Of a stretch of 64,000 bases of DNA, positions 48,810 to 57,268 are shown piece after piece (the first letter of the stretch is position 1; each line of letters begins with the position of its first letter). Below the pieces are notes generated by a model that did no database searches, had not been told where the DNA came from, and saw only the letters and a program-made list of their open reading frames with translations. Made by a program: the position numbers and the translations under genes. Origin of the DNA: Micromonospora lutea (GTDB taxonomy: Bacteria > Actinomycetota > Actinomycetes > Mycobacteriales > Micromonosporaceae). The stretch covers positions 515,973 through 579,972 of the forward strand of contig NZ_BOPB01000009.1 of assembly GCF_016863535.1 (NCBI RefSeq). Direction: 5' to 3'.

Positions 48810-50304
48810 CCCGAACGGTTTCCTGCGCTACGGCCGGCAGCTGCCGGCTCGCCGGCCAGTGCCGGTGCGGATCAGCGACTGGCGGGAGGTCTACCCACCC
48901 GCTGGTGAGGAACTCATCCGTGAGCAGGCCACCCGCTGCATGGACTGCGGCGTCCCGTTCTGCCACGACGGATGCCCGCTGGGCAACCGCATCCCGGACT
49001 GGAACGATCTGGTCCGCACCGGCAACTGGGCTGCGGCGGTGGAGTCGTTGCACGCCACCAACAACTTCCCGGAGTTCACCGGCCGGCTCTGTCCGGCACC
49101 CTGCGAGGCCGCCTGCGTGCTCGGCCTCGGCGGTCAGCAGCCGGTGACCATCAAGCAGGTGGAGGTGGAGATCGCCGACGCGGCCGGGGCCCGGGGGCTG
49201 ACGCCGCGTCCGGCCGCCGCGCCCTCCGGGCGGTCGGTCGCCGTGGTCGGCTCCGGGCCGGCCGGGCTCGCCGCCGCGCAGCAACTGGCCCGTGCGGGTC
49301 ACGCCGTGACCGTGTACGAGCGTGACGACGCGATCGGCGGCCTGCTGCGGTACGGCATCCCGGACTTCAAGCTGGAGAAGCGGCACATCGACGCCCGGCT
49401 GGCGCAACTGCGCGCCGAGGGGGTCGTCTTCCGCGCCGGGGTGAACGTCGGGGTCGACATCACCGCCGAGCAGTTGCGGGCCCAGCACGACGCGGTGCTG
49501 CTGGCCTGCGGCGCGTTGCAGGGCCGGGACACCGACACGCCGGGCCGGCAACTGCGTGGCGTGCACCAGGCGATGGCGCATCTGGTGGCCGCCAACCGGG
49601 TGGTCGCGGCGGCCGGTGCGGGCCGGCCCGCACTCGCCACCCTGCCCGACGGCACGCCGATCGACGCGGCCGGCAAGCACGTGGTCATCATCGGCGGTGG
49701 CGACACCGCGGCGGACTGCCTCGGCGTGGCGCACCGGCAGGGCGCGGCCGGCGTGCACCAGCTCGACCTGTACCCGCAGCCGCCCCGGGCCCGGGACGAG
49801 GACCGCGACCCGTGGCCGACGTGGCCGTGGATCCTGCGGGAGTACCCGGCCCACGAGGAGGGCGGCGAGCGGGTCTTCGCGGTGGCGGTGCAGGAGTTCG
49901 TCGACGACGGCACCGGCGCGGTACGGGCGGTGCGGATCGCCGAGGTGACCGTGGAGAAGCGCGACGGCCAGCGGATCGTCACGGTGGTGCCGGGCACCGA
50001 GCGGGAACTGCCCGCGGACCTGGTGCTGCTGGCGATCGGTTTCGAGGGCACCGAGGAGCAGCCCTTGTTGGCGCAGCTCGGGGTGGCCCGTAACGCGCGG
50101 GGAGCGGTCGACTCCGGGGCGGACTGGCAGACCGAGGCCGACGGGGTCTTCGTCGCCGGTGACATGCACCGGGGCGCGTCGCTGATCGTCTGGGCGATCG
50201 CCGAGGGACGGGCCGCCGCCGCGGCCATCCACACCTACCTCAACGGCATCGGCACCCTCCCGGCCCCGGTCCACCCGGCCGCCCAACCCCTCACCGCCCG
50301 CTGA
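48802..50304 (+). CDS. gltD: Glutamate synthase small subunit GltD
   Basis: The 500-residue small subunit that passes electrons from NADPH through FAD and [4Fe-4S] clusters to GltB. The N-terminal cluster cysteines are in [17 protein letters not shown] and [12 protein letters not shown]. The FAD-binding motif is [20 protein letters not shown] and the NADPH motif is [18 protein letters not shown] 48802 follows GGAGGTGG and overlaps the gltB stop by eight bases. Confidence 0.97.
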
Positions 50305-50313
50305 GGTGTAAGG

Positions 50314-50356
50314 AAGGGCCCCCTGTTAACGCCTGGCGTATAGCAGGGGGCCCCTT
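50314..50356. repeat. Palindromic GGGCCCCCTG/CAGGGGGCCC element after gltD
   Basis: GGGCCCCCTG (50316-50325) pairs with CAGGGGGCCC (50344-50353), with an inner ACGCC-T-GGCGT stem. It is flanked by AAGG and CCTT and carries TTAACGCC and GGCGTATA. This is the form of a palindromic repeat I recall as widespread between genes in Micromonospora. It is also a possible terminator for gltBD. Confidence 0.55.
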
Positions 50357-50495
50357 TTAACGTCTCGGCCTCGACGGACGTTCCTTAACGGCTATTCACT
50401 TTATCCAGGGGTTTCGATAGCATTACCGCCCAGTAACAACCCTTGACCACGCGCGCGGTTCTCGGGCTCCACCACCACCCCTGTGGAGGTCCGCC

Positions 50496-51296
50496 ATGTC
50501 CCACCGTCCGCTGGCCCGTGCCCTGACCGCGCTGGTCGCCCTGCTCACCGCCGCCGTCGGCGCGCTGGCCGTCCCCGGCGTCGCCCAGGCCGCCGCCCCG
50601 ATCCACTACGTCGCCCTCGGCGACTCGTACTCCTCCGGTGTCGGTGCCGGGCCGTACGACCTGTCCACCTGCCTGCGCAGCCAGAAGTCCTACGCGCCGC
50701 TGTGGGCCGCCGCCAACAACGTGGCCAGCTTCCGCTTCCCCGCCTGCGGCGGCGCGGTCACCGCCGACGTGCTGAACAACCAACTGAGCTCGCTCTCCGC
50801 CACCACCACCATGGTCACCATCACCATCGGCGGCAACGACGCCGGCTTCGCCGACGTGATGACCGACTGTCGCTTCGGCAGCACCTCCACCTGCACCAAC
50901 GCGGTCAACACCGCCAAGGCGTTCGCCACCAGCACGCTGCCGGCGCGACTGGACCGCACCTACGCCGCCATCAAGGAACGGGCCCCCAACGCCCGGCTGA
51001 TCGTGCTCGGCTACCCACGGCTCTTCGAGACCCGCTCCTGCGGACTGCTGGCCATGAGCACCTACAAGCGCACCATCCTCAACGAGGCCGCTGACGTCCT
51101 CGCCGCCGTGACCGCCGACCGCGCCGCCGCGGCCGGCGCCACCTTCGCCGACACCCGACCCACCTTCGCCGGCCACGGCGTCTGCGGTGCCCAGCCGTGG
51201 ATCCGGGACGTCACCGGGGTCATCGAGGCGTACCACCCGAACGCCGACGGCTACCGCTACGGCTACCTGCCGGCGCTCAACGCGGTCACCGGCTGA
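50496..51296 (+). CDS. Secreted SGNH/GDSL-family esterase or lipase
   Basis: A 266-residue secreted hydrolase. The signal peptide has a basic start (MSHRPLARALTALVALLTAA) and a likely cleavage site after AQA (about residue 32). The catalytic Ser is in VALGDSYSSGVGAG (S44), the block III glycine/Asn is in IGGNDAGFADV, and the C-terminal catalytic His is in YHPNADGYRYGY (about residue 247). ATG follows GTGGAGG. A perfect 15-bp stem-loop follows the stop. The natural ester substrate is unknown. Confidence 0.94.
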   Translation: MSHRPLARALTALVALLTAAVGALAVPGVAQAAAPIHYVALGDSYSSGVGAGPYDLSTCLRSQKSYAPLWAAANNVASFRFPACGGAVTADVLNNQLSSLSATTTMVTITIGGNDAGFADVMTDCRFGSTSTCTNAVNTAKAFATSTLPARLDRTYAAIKERAPNARLIVLGYPRLFETRSCGLLAMSTYKRTILNEAADVLAAVTADRAAAAGATFADTRPTFAGHGVCGAQPWIRDVTGVIEAYHPNADGYRYGYLPALNAVTG

Positions 51297-51303
51297 CCAC
51301 ACG

Positions 51304-51338
51304 GGCGGCCGACGGTCCGGGAAGGACCGTCGGCCGCC
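51304..51338 (+). terminator. Perfect 15-bp terminator hairpin after the SGNH esterase gene
   Basis: GGCGGCCGACGGTCC and GGACCGTCGGCCGCC pair perfectly around GGGAA, eight bases after the stop. This is the strongest stem-loop seen in the window. Confidence 0.7.
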
Positions 51339-51455
51339 GGCTCCCGCTCCGGTACGACGCGACGACCGACACGTCCGGTTCGGACTGTGCCGGTGTCGCC
51401 GCCGTCCGTTAGGGTTTCTGCGACCAGACGGCGCTCGGCGGTGAGGGGCAGGGGT

Positions 51456-54140
51456 GTGGGCAGGCTCGCGTCCGCGTACGAGCAGGCGGTCGCCGCGCAC
51501 CGGGCGGCACGCACCCACCTCGAATCCGCCCGCACCGCGCTGAACGCCACCGCACCGTCGGCCCCGCTGGTCGACACCGACCTGCTGGCCCGACTGGCCC
51601 GGGTCGGTACCGCGCTGGCCACCCCGACCCCGGGCACCCCGCTGGCCCGCCGGCCCGTTCCGGTACGCATCGGGGAGGCCGTGACCGCCGGTGGCGGCTT
51701 CCCGGCCCTGCTGCCGCTCGGTGCCGGGTACCACCTGGCGGTCGACGGCGACGCCCGCCACCCGGCGGTCGCCGGGCTGCTGCGGGCCCTGGTGCTGCGG
51801 CTGCTGGCCACCGCCGTACCCGGCGGCGTCCGGGTCGCGGCGCTGGACACCGCCGCCCTCGGGGCCACCTTCGGTCCACTACGGCCGCTGCTCGACGCCG
51901 GGATCGTCGATTCGCCGGCCACCACCGAGGCCGAGGTCACCGCCCTGCTCGACGCCGCCGAACGGCACGCCCGCGCCGCCCGGCAGGCCGACCGACCGGA
52001 TCAGGACCTGCTGGTGGTCGTCGCGGCCTCCATTTCCTCGCCCCGCGAGGCCGCCCGGCTGGCGGCGCTCACCCATGCCGGTCCGGCCGCCGCCGTCTGT
52101 GTGCTGCTCGCCGGCTGGCCACCGACCGGGCCGGGCGAGTCCGCCCCACCGCTGGGTGCCACCACCCTGCTACGGCTCACCGACGGGTACGCCCGGGTCG
52201 GCGACCCGCCCGACGCGCCGTTCAGCGCCGACGGCAGCGGCCTGGCCGCACCGGTGCTCCTCGACGGCGACCCGCCACCAGCCTCCGTCGCGGCGCTCGC
52301 CGCCCATCTGGGCGAGGCCGCCCGGCGCGGCGAGGCGCTCGGCTTCGTGGACCTGCTACCCGGGCAGCGGTGGGCCGACTCCGCCCGCGCGGGCCTGCGC
52401 ACCGTGGTGGGCCGCGCCGGACGTGACCCGTTCGCGATGGCCTTCGACGACGCCACCCCGCACTGGCTGGTCGGTGGGCGCACGGGAGCCGGCAAGACGG
52501 TCTTCCTCCTCGACGTCCTGTACGGTCTGGCGGCCCGCTACTCGCCGGCCGAGTTGCAGCTCTACCTCCTCGACTTCAAGGAGGGGGTCAGCTTCACCGA
52601 GTTCGTGCCCACCGAACGCGACCCGTCGTGGCTGCCGCACGCCCGCGCCGTCGGCATCGAGAGCGACCGGGAGTACGGCGTGGCCGTGCTGCGTGAACTG
52701 CGTCGCGAACTGCACCGGCGGGCCACCGCACTCAAACGACACGGCGTCACCAAGTTGGCCGACCTGCCCGCCGACACCCCGGTACCCCGGATCGTCGCCG
52801 TGATCGACGAGTTCCACGTGCTGCTCGCCGGCAACGACCCGCTGGCCCGTGAGTCGGTCGACCTGCTGGAGGAGTTGGCCCGCAAGGGCCGCTCGTACGG
52901 CGTACACCTGGTGCTGGCCAGCCAGAGCACGACGGGAATCGAGGCGCTCTACGGCCGCGCCGAGGCGGTCTTCGGGCAGTTCGCCCTGCGGGTGGCACTG
53001 GCCGGCGGCGGGGGAGTGCTCGACCACCTCAACGACGCCGCGGCGACCCTGCCGGTCGGCTCGGCCGTGGTGAACACCGCCGCCGGCGCACCCGGGGCGA
53101 ACACCGTGATCCGCTTCCCCGACGCGCACGCCGCGACCGACGAGTTGACCCGGCTGCGGCACGAACTCTGGCAGGCACGCCCGGCGGGAGGCCGACCACC
53201 GTCGGTGTTCCGGGGCTACGACACCGCCCGCGTCGAGGACGACGCCACCTTCACCGGGTTGCGTCCCGGCGGTCGGCGTCCGCTGGCCCTGGTCGGCCGG
53301 ACGGTCGACGTGGACGGCACCACCGCCATGTTCATCATGGACACGGCGCCGGGCCGACACCTGGCCGTGATCGGCACTTCACCCGCGGGGGCCGAGGTGG
53401 TGCGGGCGGCCACGCTGAGCCTGGCAAGCCAGCACCAGCCGGGCGAGGCCACCTTCCTGCTCGCCGCGCTGGTGGCCGCCGCCGACTCGGCGGCCGACGA
53501 CACCGCCGCCACGCTGTCCGCTGCCGGGCACCGGGTCGAACGCCTCGACGCCGCCGCACTGCGCGACCGGATCAGCGCCCTCGCCACCGGCCTGGCCGGC
53601 GGGCACCGGCCCGGCGGCTTGGCACCCCCTGCCGGGGACGCCGTCTCCACCGCGTCACACGCCGGGTCGGCGACTCCGGACGTCGCTTCCGTCGGGCCCG
53701 GTGCGGTGCCGTCCGGTGCGGGTGCGGTGCCGTCCGGTGCGGGTGCGGTGCCGGCGGACCGCAGCTACCTGGTGGTGTTCGGGATGGACGCCGCTGCCGG
53801 TCTGCTCGGCGAGAGTGACCCCAGCACGTTCCGCTCCGGCCTCGACGACCTGCGGGTGCTGCTGCGTCAGGGGCCCGGCCACGGGGTGCACCTGCTCGGC
53901 TGGTGGCGCGGCCTGCGCCGGCTCGCCGACGACCTCGGCGGTACCCAGAACCGCGACGACGTCGCCTGCCTGGTCGCCCTGAACGTGCCCGGCGCGGATC
54001 TCGGCCTGCACCTCGGCGTGCACGACCTCGCGTACACTCCCCGCGCCGGTCGGGCGTTGCTGGTGGACCGGCACGACCAGCGGGTCCGGCTGATCGTGCC
54101 GTTCGCCCGCGATGATCACCCCTCCGACGGGCAGGAGTGA
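51456..54140 (+). CDS. FtsK/SpoIIIE (EccC-like) ATPase with three tandem ATPase-like domains
   Basis: An 894-residue protein. Around residue 340 lies an intact P-loop, VGGRTGAGKTVFLLDVLYGL, with Walker B IVAVIDEFHVLL (about 448) and GVHLVLASQST, the FtsK/SpoIIIE pattern. Two other segments look like ATPase domains with lost P-loops: YHLAVDGDARHPAVAGLLRA near residue 91 and RHLAVIGTSPAGAEVVRAA near residue 639. Three such domains in one chain resemble EccC of type VII secretion, but here the middle one is intact. GTG 51456 follows GAGGGGC. A 21-bp repeat near 53701 encodes GAVPSGA units. The substrate is unknown. Confidence 0.8.
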   Translation: MGRLASAYEQAVAAHRAARTHLESARTALNATAPSAPLVDTDLLARLARVGTALATPTPGTPLARRPVPVRIGEAVTAGGGFPALLPLGAGYHLAVDGDARHPAVAGLLRALVLRLLATAVPGGVRVAALDTAALGATFGPLRPLLDAGIVDSPATTEAEVTALLDAAERHARAARQADRPDQDLLVVVAASISSPREAARLAALTHAGPAAAVCVLLAGWPPTGPGESAPPLGATTLLRLTDGYARVGDPPDAPFSADGSGLAAPVLLDGDPPPASVAALAAHLGEAARRGEALGFVDLLPGQRWADSARAGLRTVVGRAGRDPFAMAFDDATPHWLVGGRTGAGKTVFLLDVLYGLAARYSPAELQLYLLDFKEGVSFTEFVPTERDPSWLPHARAVGIESDREYGVAVLRELRRELHRRATALKRHGVTKLADLPADTPVPRIVAVIDEFHVLLAGNDPLARESVDLLEELARKGRSYGVHLVLASQSTTGIEALYGRAEAVFGQFALRVALAGGGGVLDHLNDAAATLPVGSAVVNTAAGAPGANTVIRFPDAHAATDELTRLRHELWQARPAGGRPPSVFRGYDTARVEDDATFTGLRPGGRRPLALVGRTVDVDGTTAMFIMDTAPGRHLAVIGTSPAGAEVVRAATLSLASQHQPGEATFLLAALVAAADSAADDTAATLSAAGHRVERLDAAALRDRISALATGLAGGHRPGGLAPPAGDAVSTASHAGSATPDVASVGPGAVPSGAGAVPSGAGAVPADRSYLVVFGMDAAAGLLGESDPSTFRSGLDDLRVLLRQGPGHGVHLLGWWRGLRRLADDLGGTQNRDDVACLVALNVPGADLGLHLGVHDLAYTPRAGRALLVDRHDQRVRLIVPFARDDHPSDGQE
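53701..53753 (+). repeat. 21-bp in-frame tandem repeat in the FtsK-like gene
   Basis: GTGCGGTGCCGTCCGGTGCGG occurs twice in tandem (53701-53721 and 53722-53742) followed by a partial third copy. It encodes a Gly-Ala-Val-Pro-Ser-Gly-Ala linker and can vary in copy number by slippage. Confidence 0.7.
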
Positions 54141-54143
54141 GGC

Positions 54144-55001
54144 GTGTCCACCTTCGACGAGTACGCGGCACTGGCCCGTCACCTTGCCGCGCAGCAGCGC
54201 GCCGGGGAACAGGGCGCTGCCGCGGCGGCCGAACGGCAGCGGGATCTGGGTGCCGCCGTGGACTACCTCGACCGGCGGCTGACCGCCCAGGGGCAGCGCC
54301 TCGACCATCTCGGCCGCACCATCGGCGTCACATCGACCGGCGGTCCGGTGCCGCCCGGTGCCACGCCGCCCGGTGCCGGCCGACCCGGGGAGCCGTCGGG
54401 TTCGCCCGGCCACCCGGACAGCGGGTGGGGACCGGGGACGGGGTCGGACGGCGGCGCAGCCGCCGCGCCGGGGCGGCCGGATGTCGGGGCGTACTCCCAG
54501 GTGGGTGTGGGGGAGTCGGGCCGGGCGCTGCCGGTGGCGGTGAGCGCGACGGAGGCCGGGGTGCCGGCCCCGCGCGCGGGTGAGGTCGACCCGGCGACGG
54601 AGCTGGAGTTGGCCCGGCGCTGGGCCGACGAGGCCGACCGGCACGGGCAGCAGGTGGAACTGCTCGCCCAGCGGCCGGCGTTGCTACCGACCTGGTCCCC
54701 GATGGCCCGGGCGCTCGCCGTCTACCTCGGTTTCGCGGGCGTCGCCGTGCTGCTGATGCTGGGATTGGTGCTCGCCTCCGGCGTCGGGGTGGTCGGCTTC
54801 GGCACCCTGGTCGCCTGGATGTGTGCCGGCCTGCCCGCAGTGGCGATGATCGGCGGCTGGCTGGTGCTCGGCCGCTGGGGACGACCCGCCGTCGGAGCCG
54901 CCACCCCGCCCCGCTACCCGGTCCTGGGCTTCCTGGTCTGCTTCCTGGCCGTGCCGCTCGCCTACTGCGGCTACCTCCTGCTGTTCCGAGCCATGCGCTG
55001 A
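54144..55001 (+). CDS. Membrane protein with N-terminal helix and disordered linker, linked to FtsK-like ATPase
   Basis: A 285-residue protein I do not recognise. A helical, coiled-coil-like N-terminus (about residues 1-60, AALARHLAAQQRAGEQGAAA) is followed by a Gly/Pro-rich linker, another helical segment (LELARRWADEADRHG) and three C-terminal transmembrane helices. The GTG start is four bases after the ATPase stop, so the two genes are coupled. It is a plausible membrane partner or scaffold for the ATPase. Confidence 0.7.
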   Translation: MSTFDEYAALARHLAAQQRAGEQGAAAAAERQRDLGAAVDYLDRRLTAQGQRLDHLGRTIGVTSTGGPVPPGATPPGAGRPGEPSGSPGHPDSGWGPGTGSDGGAAAAPGRPDVGAYSQVGVGESGRALPVAVSATEAGVPAPRAGEVDPATELELARRWADEADRHGQQVELLAQRPALLPTWSPMARALAVYLGFAGVAVLLMLGLVLASGVGVVGFGTLVAWMCAGLPAVAMIGGWLVLGRWGRPAVGAATPPRYPVLGFLVCFLAVPLAYCGYLLLFRAMR

Positions 55002-55058
55002 CCGCGTCGAGCCGCGCGATACGCGTCGAGTCGCGCGTTACGCGTCGAGTCGCGCGCG
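55002..55058. repeat. Three-copy 19-bp tandem repeat
   Basis: ACGCGTCGAGTCGCGCGTT is present at 55021-55039, with near copies at 55002-55020 and 55040-55058. It begins directly after the membrane protein stop and separates it from the small helical protein gene. Each unit holds a TCGA core flanked by CGCG arms. Confidence 0.75.
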
Positions 55059-55174
55059 ATCTTGGTACGAATCGGCCCCTGGCGGGGCGGAAACGCACCA
55101 AGAATCATTCGGTGCGGTGGGATAGCCTCCCTTGTGTCCGGTGGTGACGAGGCTGTGTGCGGTGGGGAGGGCGT

Positions 55175-55438
55175 GTGAGCGCAGCGGAGATGATCGCCAG
55201 GCTGACGGCGGCGGCGCAGAAGCTGGACGAGGCGAAGGCGAAGACAGCGGCGGCGGCCCAGGACGCGGCCGAGGCACGTCAGCTCGTCTCCGGGGCCCTG
55301 CAGGGCGTCGCCGCCGGTCCGCTGATCGGCATGATCGACTCGTACCGGCAGGCGCTAGCCCAGGCCGCCCAGGGGCACGAGCCAGCCCGGCAGCACGTCC
55401 AGGAAACGATCGCCAAGGTACGCGCGCTGGGCAACTGA
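55175..55438 (+). CDS. Small helical protein of DUF6244-like type
   Basis: An 87-residue, almost wholly helical protein: SAAEMIARLTAAAQKLDEAK ... a GVAAGPLIGM turn ... DSYRQALAQAAQGHEPARQH. It resembles the DUF6244 family of Micromonosporaceae as I recall it. Helix-turn-helix shape and size are like WXG100/ESX proteins, but there is no WxG motif. GTG 55175 follows GTGGGGAGG, a strong ribosome site, and TAGCCT lies at 55123-55128. It is encoded next to the FtsK-like ATPase and so may be its substrate; this is inference. Confidence 0.7.
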   Translation: MSAAEMIARLTAAAQKLDEAKAKTAAAAQDAAEARQLVSGALQGVAAGPLIGMIDSYRQALAQAAQGHEPARQHVQETIAKVRALGN

Positions 55439-55473
55439 TCCTGGACCACACCGGATTCGATCGAGGTGGTGAC

Positions 55474-55911
55474 ATGAGCGGCGACGAGACGCGTGACGGC
55501 GGAACGCTGGACGGGTTCCACATCGGGCAGGTGCCGGCCGATGTCGGCGACGAGGTGTCGGACTTCGACACCGAGTGGGAGGACGTACGCTTCGCCAGCC
55601 GGTTCTGGGAGCGGCAGACGCCCGACGGCACTCGGGTGGACCTGCGGGTGCACGTGCTGCGCGGGGACCGGCTGACCGACCTCGACGCGTTGCGCGACTT
55701 CCTCGCCGGGTATCACGAGCGCGACCCCGCCCAGTGGCAGCTGGCGGAGTTCCCGCACGGCGACGGTACCGGCCTAATCGGCGACGGTCAGGCGTTCTGG
55801 CTTGTCGAGCCGGGCGTCGCGGTCAGTGTGTTGACGATCCCCGAGTTCACCGAGTCGCTCCTGCCAACCGCTCTGTCGGTGCGTGCTGACAGCAGCGGCC
55901 CAACCGTGTGA
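55474..55911 (+). CDS. Hypothetical protein downstream of the DUF6244-like gene
   Basis: A 145-residue hydrophilic, acidic protein without recognisable motifs. It contains DEVSDFDTEWEDVRFASRFW, VHVLRGDRLTDLDALRDFLA and DGQAFWLVEPGVAVSVLTIP. ATG 55474 follows GAGGTGGTGAC and is preferred to in-frame codons upstream that overlap the previous gene. It lies 35 bases after that gene and is probably co-transcribed with it. No function is assigned. Confidence 0.65.
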   Translation: MSGDETRDGGTLDGFHIGQVPADVGDEVSDFDTEWEDVRFASRFWERQTPDGTRVDLRVHVLRGDRLTDLDALRDFLAGYHERDPAQWQLAEFPHGDGTGLIGDGQAFWLVEPGVAVSVLTIPEFTESLLPTALSVRADSSGPTV

Positions 55912-55956
55912 CGAGGGCGACCCGGCCGGCACCCCGCTTCCCCTTCGCGTAAGTGC

Positions 55957-57042
55957 TCAACGTAGCCAGCGTATGCGGTTCTCGACGTAGCGGAGCACCT
56001 GGCGCCACGCGACACTCGCCAATCCCGCCTCAACGGTTCCAAGCTGGCGGCGTGCGCCCCAGCCGGCAAGTGGTCGGTCGACGACCCGCAACAGGTCATC
56101 GACCACGTCGATCGGCGAACCCACACGCATCAGGATGAGCACCTGGCCCAGTTCGAATGCCTCCGCGATCTCGAAGATGAGATCCCGGTTGGGAATGAAG
56201 AGCCGAGGAACCCAGTCGGTGGGTGGTCGCCTGATGTTGTAGAGCATCAGTTCGAAGTCGAACGACCGATCGTCGTCAGCGCTGATTCCGGTTCTGAGGA
56301 TCGAGTTCATGAAGTCGTCCCAGCCGGGAATGTCGGCCAGGTCGTGGGTGTCGGACTCGATCAGGTACCGCTGTAACGCCTCTGCGGAGCGAAAGAGAAG
56401 CAGTTGGCCGTCGGCGCCGGGAAAGAAGACGACGGATCCCTTGTCTTCCGATCGGGCCAGCAGCGTGTAACCCTCCGCGCCATCGGTCAATGAGACAGCT
56501 ATCGGGTGGATGGTCAGCGGTCCCGACAGTTTCGCGGAGTCGTACCGGGGGTGCGTCCACCGTGCCCTCGGATGCTGGTGCTCGCGCGCTTCCCGCTCGC
56601 GTGCCTCGCGTTCACGTGCCAGGCGTTCGGCTTCCGCCTGTTCGCGTGCCGCACGCTCCCGGGCTTCCTGTTCACGCGCCTCGCGCTCCCGGGCACGCTG
56701 TTCACGTGCCTCGCGCTCCCGAGCTTCCCGCTCGCGTGCCTCACGTTGCTCTGCCTGGCGCGCCCTGCTTTCCCGCTGGCGCTTCGCGCGATCGTGTTCA
56801 TTGGACTGGCGGTCTCGGCGCTCGCGCGTCTCACGTTCACGGCTGTCGGTGAGCAGCTTGTAGGCAGCGTTGATGTGCTGCATCTGACGGGTCGCTTCTT
56901 CCCGCACATTCTGCGGGCTCGCCTGATGCTTGTCCGGGTGCCAGACCTGCACAAGGATGAGGTAGCGCTCCCGTATCTGCGCCAGCGACGCATCCCGGCT
57001 GACGCCGAGGAGCACGTGCGGATCCTGCTCGTCAGGGGACAT
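55957..57042 (-). CDS. J-domain protein with long Arg/Glu-rich helix and conserved C-terminal domain
   Basis: A 361-residue protein. Residues 1-70 form a J-domain with the HPD motif in VQVWHPDKHQ (H35-P36-D37), the signature of Hsp70 co-chaperones. About 90 residues of tandem AREREAREQ-type repeats follow (about 75-165), a predicted single alpha-helix or coiled coil. The C-terminal ~200 residues (KGSVVFFPGADGQLLLFRSA, SFDFELMLYNIRRPP and the end ASVAWRQVLRYVENRIRWLR) resemble an uncharacterised actinobacterial domain. The ATG at 57042 lacks an obvious ribosome site. It is divergent from hsdR by 226 bases. Confidence 0.8.
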   Translation of the reverse strand: MSPDEQDPHVLLGVSRDASLAQIRERYLILVQVWHPDKHQASPQNVREEATRQMQHINAAYKLLTDSRERETRERRDRQSNEHDRAKRQRESRARQAEQREAREREAREREAREQRAREREAREQEARERAAREQAEAERLAREREAREREAREHQHPRARWTHPRYDSAKLSGPLTIHPIAVSLTDGAEGYTLLARSEDKGSVVFFPGADGQLLLFRSAEALQRYLIESDTHDLADIPGWDDFMNSILRTGISADDDRSFDFELMLYNIRRPPTDWVPRLFIPNRDLIFEIAEAFELGQVLILMRVGSPIDVVDDLLRVVDRPLAGWGARRQLGTVEAGLASVAWRQVLRYVENRIRWLR

Positions 57043-57268
57043 CTGTTCGCCGGATCCTCAGGGGTGCTGGACGTGATCGTCGCCGTGATGCTAACAGCAC
57101 CCATCGATGTGGTGGATCGAGCCGCCGCGGCGCCGGTGCCGTTGATCGTTCCCGACCCGGCAGGCGATTGTCGTGTCGGATAGGCGATAGAGGTTGCGCT
57201 GTGCTTTCCGCCTCAGTTGCGCAGCCGTATCCTGACCAGTTCATCGGGGCCTATGGACGTGGGGAAAC

